Shown here piece after piece: positions 1 to 6,566 of a stretch of 21,390 nucleotides of DNA. The translations under genes and the position numbers were made by a program. Below the pieces are notes generated by a model. The model saw nothing but the letters and a program-made list of their open reading frames with translations, was not told the DNA's origin and did not search any database. The DNA is from Ruminococcaceae bacterium UBA2656. GTDB taxonomy: Bacteria; Bacillota; Clostridia; Oscillospirales; Acutalibacteraceae. Location: positions 51,094-72,483 of the forward strand of contig DENA01000012.1 of the NCBI GenBank assembly GCA_002359465.1. Direction: 5' to 3'. How positions within the stretch are numbered: the stretch's first letter is position 1; every line of letters begins with the position of its first letter.

Positions 1-1442
1 TGCTTCTGACCGCCGGAGAGACGGGTGCCGCGCTCGCCGACATAGGTGTCGTAGCCGTCGTCAAGCCCGGCGATAAAGTCGTGGATGTTCGCGTTTTTGG
101 CGGCCGCGATGATTTCCTCATCCGTAGCGTCCGGCTTCCCATAGGAGATGTTCTCCTTGATGCTTCCTGCAAACATGTAAACATCCTGCTGTACGATTCC
201 GATTGCGCTGCGCAGGGATTTCAGCTTGATATCCCGGACATCCCTGCCGTCTATCCGGACGCTTCCGGCGGTGACGTCGTAAAAACGCGGAAGCAGAGAG
301 CAAAGGGTAGTTTTGCCGCCGCCGGACGGGCCGACCAGCGCGACGGTTTTCCCCGCCTCGATGGAAATGTTGATATTTTCCAGTACGTTGTTCGCGTCAT
401 CGTAGCTGAAAGAAACATTTTTATACTCGATTTTCCCTTTTACCTCTTTCAATTCTGCCGCATTGGGCCGGTCGACAATGTCCGGCTCCGTTTCCACTAC
501 CTCTATGAAACGCCGGAAACCGGAATACCCTTTCTGAAACTGCTCGGTAAACTCAATTAATATGTCAATGGGGTTGATGATAATATTGATGTACAGGGCG
601 TAGACCGCCAGATCGGTGACGTGCAGCGAGCCCTGTGCGATAAACAGGCCGCCGCTCACCAGAACGGTCAGAAAAAGAAGCCCTTCAAAAAACGAGGTGC
701 CTGCGCGGAAGCTTCCCATTATCCGGTAGCTGCTCTCTTTGGAGTCCAGAAATTTCAGGTTGCTTTCAGAAAACTTTTCGTGTTCCAGTTCCTCGTTGCC
801 AAAGCTTTTTACCACGCGGATACCGGCCAGACTGTCCTGCACGCGGGAATTGACACTGGCTATTTTTTTACGGTTATCCATAAACACCGCACGCATTTTT
901 CTGTTTTTCCGGATGCTGAAATCAATCATAATAAGCGTAACGGCCAGCAAAATCAAAGTCATGGGCACGTTAATCATCATCATCAGCACAAAGCTTCCCA
1001 CGATTTTCAGCATGGAAATCAAAATGTTTTCCGGGCCGTGGTGGGCAAGCTCGCTGATATCAAATAAATCGGACACAAGCTTGCTCATCATTTCGCCGGT
1101 ATTGTTGTGGTCGTAATAGGAAAAGGAAAGCCGCTGCAAATGATCGAACAGATCCTGCCGCATATCGCTTTCCATTCTCGCGCCCATCACGTGGCCCCAG
1201 CTCGTAATGTAATACTGGCAGCCAAGGCGGACGAGCTCCATTGCCAGCAGTGCCGCCGCAATCCACGGCAGTGCGTGTAAAATCGTCCGCGCGCTTCCCG
1301 CGAACAGGCCCTTTGTCAGAAAGTTTAAAATCTGGGGAAACGCCACGTCTACCGCCGACACAATCAGCGCGCAGAACATATCGAAGTAGAACATGGCGCG
1401 GTAAGGTCTGTAATATCTGATAAATTTTTTAAAAATGGACAT
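1..1442 (-). CDS. ABC exporter, fused membrane and ATPase domains (partial, C-terminus outside window)
   Basis: This is a fused ABC transporter half-exporter with an N-terminal six-helix type-1 membrane domain (about residues 15-310) and a C-terminal ATPase domain. Walker A reads GPSGGGKTT near residue 370, and the LSGGQ signature is the last thing coded before the window edge, so Walker B and the H-loop are missing only because the window stops. About 480 residues are visible; the family usually has 570-600. The start is the ATG of MSIFKKF, preceded by AGGGAGT seven bases upstream. It lies 17 bases downstream of the cyclophilin gene, so the two are probably co-transcribed. Known family roles are export of lipids, drugs or peptides, working as homo- or heterodimer. 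The substrate cannot be told here, and a partner half-transporter may lie beyond the edge. Confidence 0.93.
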   Translation of the reverse strand, partial: MSIFKKFIRYYRPYRAMFYFDMFCALIVSAVDVAFPQILNFLTKGLFAGSARTILHALPWIAAALLAMELVRLGCQYYITSWGHVMGARMESDMRQDLFDHLQRLSFSYYDHNNTGEMMSKLVSDLFDISELAHHGPENILISMLKIVGSFVLMMMINVPMTLILLAVTLIMIDFSIRKNRKMRAVFMDNRKKIASVNSRVQDSLAGIRVVKSFGNEELEHEKFSESNLKFLDSKESSYRIMGSFRAGTSFFEGLLFLTVLVSGGLFIAQGSLHVTDLAVYALYINIIINPIDILIEFTEQFQKGYSGFRRFIEVVETEPDIVDRPNAAELKEVKGKIEYKNVSFSYDDANNVLENINISIEAGKTVALVGPSGGGKTTLCSLLPRFYDVTAGSVRIDGRDVRDIKLKSLRSAIGIVQQDVYMFAGSIKENISYGKPDATDEEIIAAAKNANIHDFIAGLDDGYDTYVGERGTRLSGGQK

Positions 1443-1459
1443 TCAATACTCCCTGTAAT

Positions 1460-1975
1460 TTACTGTTTTTCCGGTTCACCGTATTCCTCTCCAAAGGTTT
1501 CAACGGTAACGCTCTTCATCATTTCATCCTCCAGCGGTTTATCGCTGTGGTTGCGGCGGACCGACACAATGCGGTCGGCTTCCTCCAGCCCTTCAATCAC
1601 TTTGCCGAAAGCGGCGTACTCGCCGTCAAGATGCGGCGCGTCGGCTACCATAATGAAGAACTGCGAACCGGCGCTGTTCGGGCTCATGGATCTTGCCATG
1701 GAAATCACGCCTTTGGTGTGCTTCAGATCGTTCTGAAAATGATTGGAGCGGAATTCGCCCCTGATGCTGTAGCCGGGTCCGCCCATGCCGGTTCCTTCCG
1801 GGTCGCCGCCCTGAATCATGAATCCGGGGATCACACGGTGGAAAATCGTTCCGTCATAAAACCCTTTTTTTACAAGGGAAATAAAGTTTTTTACGGTATT
1901 TGGGGCAATTTCCGGATAAAGCTCAATTTTCATGGTGCCGCCGTTGGTTTTCACGGTAATAATTGGATTTTTCAT
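1460..1975 (-). CDS. Cyclophilin-type peptidyl-prolyl cis-trans isomerase
   Basis: The 171-residue protein is a single cyclophilin domain that catalyses cis-trans isomerisation of proline peptide bonds. The core motif FHRVIPGFMIQGGD is at residues 45-58 (catalytic Arg47, Gln55) and SAGSQFFI at 101-108. By alignment with human CypA, the Trp121 and His126 positions are His115 and Tyr120; such changes are common in bacterial cyclophilins and usually predict weak cyclosporin binding. There is no signal peptide, so the protein should be cytoplasmic. The ATG has GGAGG seven bases upstream. It is the first gene of a minus-strand unit with its own sigma-A-like promoter, and the ABC exporter follows after 17 bases. 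The acidic tail (after residue 150) is a small extension beyond the core fold. Confidence 0.95.
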   Translation of the reverse strand: MKNPIITVKTNGGTMKIELYPEIAPNTVKNFISLVKKGFYDGTIFHRVIPGFMIQGGDPEGTGMGGPGYSIRGEFRSNHFQNDLKHTKGVISMARSMSPNSAGSQFFIMVADAPHLDGEYAAFGKVIEGLEEADRIVSVRRNHSDKPLEDEMMKSVTVETFGEEYGEPEKQ

Positions 1976-2012
1976 AATCTTCCTCCATCAATTCTATAAA
2001 AGTCATATCCCT

Positions 2013-2041
2013 ATTATAACGGTAATCAAAGTCTCATTCAA
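2013..2041 (-). promoter_or_regulatory. Sigma-A-like promoter of the isomerase/ABC unit
   Basis: Read on the minus strand, TTGAAT (2036-2041) and a perfect TATAAT (2013-2018) are separated by 17 bases. Transcription would start near 2006, about 30 bases before the isomerase ATG. Confidence 0.7.
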
Positions 2042-2071
2042 GGCATAATTTTTATTGAAGAGAAATTGCTT

Positions 2072-2103
2072 TTTTACACGGGCGCCGCGTGGCAAGTGTA
2101 AAA
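2072..2103. repeat. Inverted repeat between divergent promoters
   Basis: TTTTACAC (2072-2079) and GTGTAAAA (2096-2103) form a perfect 8-base inverted repeat. Inside it GCC (2084-2086) and GGC (2091-2093) can add a short inner stem around GCGT. It lies upstream of both divergent promoters and lacks a following T-run, so it is more likely an operator or cruciform site than a terminator. No regulator can be named. Confidence 0.4.
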
Positions 2104-2115
2104 TCAAATAAAGTT

Positions 2116-2157
2116 ACAGCCCTGTCAGATGGGCATCGCGGTATCGGCACAGGCTGT
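2116..2157. repeat. Imperfect inverted repeat upstream of exoA
   Basis: ACAGCCCTGT (2116-2125) pairs with ACAGGCTGT (2149-2157) over nine base pairs with one bulged C. The 23-base interior contains a repeated ATCG motif. It precedes the exoA promoter, so it is not an exoA leader structure. Its role is unknown. Confidence 0.35.
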
Positions 2158-2176
2158 GTATTTTCCTGAAAATTAT

Positions 2177-2207
2177 TTTACTATTTTTCGTATGGATATG
2201 ATATAAT
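2177..2207 (+). promoter_or_regulatory. Extended -10 promoter of exoA
   Basis: TGATATAAT at 2199-2207 is a perfect extended -10 (TG-n-TATAAT). The -35 is weak (TTTACT at 2177-2182, 19-base spacer), as is common when an extended -10 is present. Transcription would start near 2214, leaving a leader of about 75 bases before the preferred exoA start. Confidence 0.6.
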
Positions 2208-2287
2208 AACCGCAAAGCGATTTTGATTCGCTGATTGGATATCCCTCCGGCTTAACGGAGCTGGATATGGAAAAACTGGGGGATGAA

Positions 2288-3046
2288 ATGGTGAAGCTGA
2301 TATCATGGAATGTCAACGGACTGCGCGCCTGCCTGAATAAAGGGTTTATGGACTTTTTTAAGGCGGCGGACGCCGACGCCGTGTGCATTCAGGAAACAAA
2401 AATGCAGCCTGATCAGGCGGAGATTGTTTTGCCGGGTTACCGGCAGTACTGGAATTCCGCTGTAAAAAAAGGCTATTCCGGCACGGCGGTTTTTACCAGA
2501 ATGGAGCCTCTGTCCGTAAGATACGATATCGACGAGCCGGAGCATGTCGGCGAGGGACGCTCCATTACGCTGGAGTTTGAAGAATTCTATCTGGTGACGG
2601 TATACACGCCAAACGCGCAGCGGGATTTGGTGCGCATTGACTACCGCATGCGCTGGGAAGATGCCTTCCGCGCTTATCTGAAAAAGCTCGACGCGGAAAA
2701 GCCGGTGATTGTGTGCGGGGATATGAATGTGGCGCACAATGAAATTGATCTGAAAAATCCCAAAAGCAACATCGGGAACGCCGGGTTCTCCTATGAGGAA
2801 AGGGGGAAAATGACGGAACTGCTTGCGTCGGGATTTACGGACAGCTTCCGCTATCTGCATCCGGATGAGGCGGGGGCGTATACATGGTGGTCCTATATGT
2901 TCAAGGCGCGGGAGAAAAACGCGGGATGGCGCATCGATTATTTTCTGGTATCCGATTCGATCAGGGACAAAATAGGAACAAGCAGCATACGCCCTGAGGT
3001 AATGGGCAGCGACCACTGCCCTGTTGAACTGATATTGTCCTTATAA
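2288..3046 (+). CDS. exoA: Exodeoxyribonuclease III / AP endonuclease
   Basis: This is an ExoIII-type nuclease of the endonuclease/exonuclease/phosphatase fold. It cleaves abasic sites and removes 3' blocking groups in base excision repair, using Mg2+. Visible motifs in order are SWNVNGLRA at the N-terminus, IQETK (metal-binding Glu), TVYTPNA, GDMNVAH (catalytic Asp/Asn), WRIDYF and GSDHCPVE (catalytic Asp-His). From the ATG of MVKLISWN the protein is 252 residues, the family length. GGGGGA lies four bases before this ATG. An in-frame ATG at 2267 with a CGGAG site six bases upstream would add seven residues, so the start is not settled. It is a single-gene unit with its own promoter. Confidence 0.95.
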   Translation: MVKLISWNVNGLRACLNKGFMDFFKAADADAVCIQETKMQPDQAEIVLPGYRQYWNSAVKKGYSGTAVFTRMEPLSVRYDIDEPEHVGEGRSITLEFEEFYLVTVYTPNAQRDLVRIDYRMRWEDAFRAYLKKLDAEKPVIVCGDMNVAHNEIDLKNPKSNIGNAGFSYEERGKMTELLASGFTDSFRYLHPDEAGAYTWWSYMFKAREKNAGWRIDYFLVSDSIRDKIGTSSIRPEVMGSDHCPVELILSL

Positions 3047-3054
3047 CAATTACA

Positions 3055-3083
3055 AAAATGCGGGGAAGACGACATCCGCTTTT
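3055..3083 (+). terminator. Weak possible terminator after exoA
   Basis: GCGG (3060-3063) and CCGC (3076-3079) pair, flanked outside by an A-run and TTTT, but the loop is 12 bases and the stem is short. Read-through into the next gene is plausible. Confidence 0.3.
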
Positions 3084-3149
3084 CAGTTCTTATTTGAAAT
3101 TGCTATGATTTTGAAGTTGCCATAGAAATACACAGATAGGAGAAAGAGA

Positions 3150-4754
3150 ATGCAACTGATTTTTTACGGCGCGGATAAAGAGGTTACCGGCAGCTGCCAC
3201 TGCCTGATGGTAAACGGAAAAAAGATTTTAATTGACTGCGGTCTGCAGCAGGGCGCGGACGAGGATGACAATCACAGATTGCCGTTTTACGCGTCGCAGA
3301 TTGACTATGTCATTGTAACGCACGCCCATATTGACCACAGCGGCAGGCTTCCCCTTCTGGTGAAGAACGGTTACGACGGGAAGATGTATGCCACCGGGAT
3401 GACCTGCAAGTTGCTTTCGGTCATGCTCCGTGACAGCGCGCATATTCAGGAAATGGACGCGATTAATGAAAACCGCAAGGGAAGACGTGCCGGCCGCGAA
3501 CCGGAAGAGCCGATTTATACCATAGAGGATGCGCAAGAAACGCTGAACCGCCTTGTTCCGTACTCTTACGGCGAAATGATTGAACTGTGCGAGGGCGTTC
3601 GTTTCCGGTTTACCGACGCAGGCCATCTGCTCGGCTCCGCAGCGGTAGAACTGTGGCTGACCGAAAACGGGCAGACCGAAAAAATTGTTTTTTCCGGTGA
3701 CATCGGCAACAAAAACCAGCCGATCATCCAGGATCCGCAGTATATCCATGAGGCGGATTATGTGGTGATGGAGTCAACCTACGGAGACAGGGAACATGAT
3801 AAAATGGATGACTATGTTCCCATGCTTGCCGAAATTTTTGACAGAACGCTTTCCGGTGGCGGCAATGTGGTCATCCCCAGCTTTGCGGTTGGCCGCACGC
3901 AGGAGCTGCTTTATTATATCCGTGAAATGAAGGAACGTGGTCTGGTTAAAAGCAACCCGGATTTCCCGGTTTATGTGGACAGCCCGCTTGCGGCGGAGGC
4001 AACCAAAATCTACAGTGGCAATCTGACGGGCTACGCCGACGAAGCCGCCGTAAAGGTGATCAAGGCCGGATTTGAACCGATTCATTTTTCCAATCTGAAC
4101 ATCTGCGCCAGCGTGGAAGAATCCAAGGCGCTGAATATGGACGGAATCCCCAAGGTGATTATTTCTTCCAGCGGCATGTGCGAGGCGGGCAGAATCCGCC
4201 ATCACCTCAAGCATAATTTATGGCGGCCGGAATGCGCGGTCGTGTTTGTCGGCTACCAGGCCAACGGCACCCTCGGCAGAATTCTGGTCGACGGGATTGA
4301 TAAAGTGAAGCTGTTCGGTGAGGAAATTACGGTGCAGGCGCATATTTATAATTTCCGGGCGCTTTCCGCCCATGCCGACCGATCTGGCTTGCTTCAGTGG
4401 ATACAGGCGTTTGAACCAAAGCCGAAGCGCGTGTTTGTGATTCACGGCGAACTGCAGGTCAGCGAGCTGTTCGGCGACACATTACGGCAGATGGGGTACA
4501 ACGTGCTGGTCCCCAATTTTGAAGCCTCCTTTGACCTGGCCGACAACCGTGTGCTGGAGGAGGGCATTGCGCCCGAACTGCGCGGCCCGCAGAAAGCGGG
4601 CAAGGGAAAGAAATTCTCCGCTCCGTTTGCCCGCCTAATGGAAGCAGGGAAACGGCTTTTGCAGGTTATTCAGAAGAACGAGGGCGGGGCGAACAAGGAT
4701 CTTGCAAAGTTTGCAGATCAGATCAACGCGCTGAGCGACAAGTGGAGCCGATAA
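3150..4754 (+). CDS. Beta-CASP metallo-beta-lactamase RNase-like protein
   Basis: The 534-residue protein belongs to the CPSF73/RNase J superfamily of zinc-dependent nucleases. Metallo-beta-lactamase motifs are HAHIDH (58-63), His159 in TDAGHLLGSA and Asp184 in SGDIGN. The beta-CASP part shows ESTYGDRE (208-215), PSFAVGRTQE, DSPLAAEA, SSSGMCEAGR, SAHADR (His408) and VIHGE (His432). This arrangement matches bacterial homologues of the archaeal CPSF-like nucleases (for example Thermus TTHA0252) rather than RNase J, which has an extra C-terminal domain. About 70 basic, Lys/Gln-rich residues extend beyond the core. The ATG follows AGGAG by seven to eight bases. The protein is cytoplasmic and probably acts in RNA turnover; the substrate is inference. 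The gene ends at a strong terminator. Confidence 0.9.
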   Translation: MQLIFYGADKEVTGSCHCLMVNGKKILIDCGLQQGADEDDNHRLPFYASQIDYVIVTHAHIDHSGRLPLLVKNGYDGKMYATGMTCKLLSVMLRDSAHIQEMDAINENRKGRRAGREPEEPIYTIEDAQETLNRLVPYSYGEMIELCEGVRFRFTDAGHLLGSAAVELWLTENGQTEKIVFSGDIGNKNQPIIQDPQYIHEADYVVMESTYGDREHDKMDDYVPMLAEIFDRTLSGGGNVVIPSFAVGRTQELLYYIREMKERGLVKSNPDFPVYVDSPLAAEATKIYSGNLTGYADEAAVKVIKAGFEPIHFSNLNICASVEESKALNMDGIPKVIISSSGMCEAGRIRHHLKHNLWRPECAVVFVGYQANGTLGRILVDGIDKVKLFGEEITVQAHIYNFRALSAHADRSGLLQWIQAFEPKPKRVFVIHGELQVSELFGDTLRQMGYNVLVPNFEASFDLADNRVLEEGIAPELRGPQKAGKGKKFSAPFARLMEAGKRLLQVIQKNEGGANKDLAKFADQINALSDKWSR

Positions 4755-4783
4755 TCGGTCCTTCCGAATGGAAACAGATCATG

Positions 4784-4832
4784 AAAAATCCCCGGCCGAT
4801 GCCAAAAAGCATCGACCGGGGATGAATTTTTT
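4784..4832. terminator. Bidirectional rho-independent terminator
   Basis: A 15-base stem (4788-4802 with 4809-4823, one A-C mismatch) closes a CAAAAA loop. A run of six T follows on the plus strand and five A precede it, so it can stop both the beta-CASP gene and the convergent mscL transcript. Confidence 0.9.
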
Positions 4833-4854
4833 CTGACCGTTTTCCGGGCAGACA

Positions 4855-5262
4855 TCAGTCTTTGTTCTTGAGCAGGTCCCGAATTTCCGTCAGCAGGACT
4901 TCCTCACGCCCCGGTTCAGACAGCGGGGGCGCGGCGGCTTCTTTTTTCCGTTTCAGGCGGTTCATCGCCTGAATCACAAGGAAAATGGAAAAAGCGATTG
5001 CGATAAAATCAAGCACGGTCTGCAAAAAATTCCCGTAGGTGATCGTAATCGGCTTTGCGCCCTCCAGCGCGGCAGGAACCGTTACAGACAGCGCCGTCAG
5101 ATTAATTCTGCCGGTAATCAGGGAAAGCACCGGCATGATGATGTCGGCTACGAGCGAGGATACGATTTTGCCGAATGCGCCGCCGATGACGACGCCGACC
5201 GCCATATCCATGACATTGCCGCGCACGGCAAATTCTTTGAATTCATTGAGCAGTTTTTTCAT
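4855..5262 (-). CDS. mscL: Large-conductance mechanosensitive channel MscL
   Basis: MscL is a homopentameric membrane channel that opens under membrane tension to release solutes on osmotic downshock. The sequence shows the N-terminal amphipathic helix MKKLLNEFKEFAVRG, then the pore-lining TM1 motif NVMDMAVGVVIGGAFGKIV, an extracellular loop, TM2 (DFIAIAFSIFLVIQAM) and a Lys/Arg cluster followed by the cytoplasmic helix. From this ATG the protein has 135 residues, the family length. GGAG lies eight bases upstream, immediately after the stop of the dehydratase gene. An in-frame GTG at 5271 is too close to that site to be preferred. The gene starts 14 bases after the dehydratase gene, so it appears to be the last gene of the activase operon. 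Confidence 0.95.
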   Translation of the reverse strand: MKKLLNEFKEFAVRGNVMDMAVGVVIGGAFGKIVSSLVADIIMPVLSLITGRINLTALSVTVPAALEGAKPITITYGNFLQTVLDFIAIAFSIFLVIQAMNRLKRKKEAAAPPLSEPGREEVLLTEIRDLLKNKD

Positions 5263-5276
5263 TGAGTACACTCCGG

Positions 5277-6557
5277 TTAATCTTTTTTGTCCGCGGCGAG
5301 CTTTTCCTTCGCAACGGCAAGCATCAGTTTGATTCTGTTTTCCTGGTTGACGCGCGTCGCGCTCGGGTCGTAATCGATGGGGACGATGTTGGAACGTTCG
5401 TCCACGGCCTTAATCCGGTGGATCATGCCCTTGCCGCAGATGTGGTTCGGCAGGCAGCCGAACGGCTGCGTGCAGACGATATTCTCATAGCCCTGTTCGA
5501 CCAGCTCCAGCATTTCCGCCGTTAAAAGCCAGCCTTCACCCATCTTGTCGCCGTAGCCGATGACGTCCTTCACAAGGCTTTTTGTGTGCGCGTAGGGTTC
5601 GGGCGCCAGAAATTGCGGCTCTGTCTGTACCGCATGAATCAGGATGTTCTGCATCTTCAATAGATAATCCATCAGCGCGTGAACCACCATAAATTTTGCC
5701 GAACTGCCGCCGTAAAGCTTGATATACTCCAGACGGTTGTCAACCTTGAACAGAGCGAAATTCATGATGCCCGGCACGTTGACCTCACAGTCCTGCTCCG
5801 CCAGAAAATCCTCAAGATGGTTGTTACCCAGCGCGGAGTATTTTACATAAATCTCCCCGACAACGCCGACCTTGATCTTCGGTCGGCGGTTGACTTTGAT
5901 TTGCGCAAAATCATGTACAATCCGATTTAAATTTTCCTTCAGCTGTTTTAATGACAGGCCCTGTCCGTTATTGAACTGCTCTGTCAGCGCATCCGTCCAC
6001 TTTTCGACCATCCGGCCGCTTTCACCGGGTACCTCTTCATATGCCTTTGTCTGGTTGTCCAGCAGCATCAGCGCGTCGCCGTACACAAGCGCGGCGATAA
6101 ATTTCCGAAGCATCGGCAGGGTCAGTGTGAAGCCGGGGTTGCTTTCCAGCCCGGACATGTTCAATGAGACGACCGGAACCCGTTCCAGTCCGGCTTTTTT
6201 CAGCGCTTTTCTCAGCAGATGGATATAGTTTGATGCGCGGCAGCCGCCACCCGTCTGGGTTATGATCAGCGCGGTGCGGTCAAGGTCGTACTTTCCGGAA
6301 TGCAGCGCGTCGATAAACTGACCGATGACAAGCAAAGCCGGATAGCACGTGTCGTTATGGACGTATTTCAGGCCTTCCTGCACCACGTTCGGCCCGTCGT
6401 TTGTCAAAAGTTCAATGTGGTATCCGCAGTTGTTCAGCACATTTACAATCAGCTGAAAATGAATCGGAGCCATCATCGGGCAAAGAATCGTGTATTCCTT
6501 TTTCATTTCCTTTGTAAAAAGCAGGCGTCCGTCCTTGCTGAATTTCAATTCCGCCAA
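5277..6557 (-). CDS. 2-hydroxyacyl-CoA dehydratase (HgdB/double-cubane) family protein
   Basis: The 426-residue protein resembles the C-terminal dehydratase-like part of the large Firmicutes activase proteins (PF06050-type fold). Landmarks are ILCPMMAPIH at 24-33, NDTCYP (Cys71), GGGCRASN (Cys106), GEIYVKYSALGNNHLEDFL (235-252) and a cluster Cys362, Cys368, Cys374. These cysteines are candidates for an iron-sulfur cluster. Known relatives are radical 2-hydroxyacyl-CoA dehydratases, benzoyl-CoA reductase subunits and double-cubane [Fe8S9] proteins, all dependent on an ATP-driven activase. The start is TTG, preceded by GAGGTG that overlaps the stop of the activase gene; the gap is nine bases. 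No CoA-transferase or acyl-CoA gene is nearby, so the substrate is unknown. Confidence 0.85.
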   Translation of the reverse strand: MAELKFSKDGRLLFTKEMKKEYTILCPMMAPIHFQLIVNVLNNCGYHIELLTNDGPNVVQEGLKYVHNDTCYPALLVIGQFIDALHSGKYDLDRTALIITQTGGGCRASNYIHLLRKALKKAGLERVPVVSLNMSGLESNPGFTLTLPMLRKFIAALVYGDALMLLDNQTKAYEEVPGESGRMVEKWTDALTEQFNNGQGLSLKQLKENLNRIVHDFAQIKVNRRPKIKVGVVGEIYVKYSALGNNHLEDFLAEQDCEVNVPGIMNFALFKVDNRLEYIKLYGGSSAKFMVVHALMDYLLKMQNILIHAVQTEPQFLAPEPYAHTKSLVKDVIGYGDKMGEGWLLTAEMLELVEQGYENIVCTQPFGCLPNHICGKGMIHRIKAVDERSNIVPIDYDPSATRVNQENRIKLMLAVAKEKLAADKKD

Positions 6558-6566
6558 ATAATCACC

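Noticed and set aside
2303..3016. Long antisense open frame opposite exoA
   Set aside because: It mirrors a well-supported gene, is rich in His/Arg/Gln typical of antisense reading of GC-rich codons, and has no family features.
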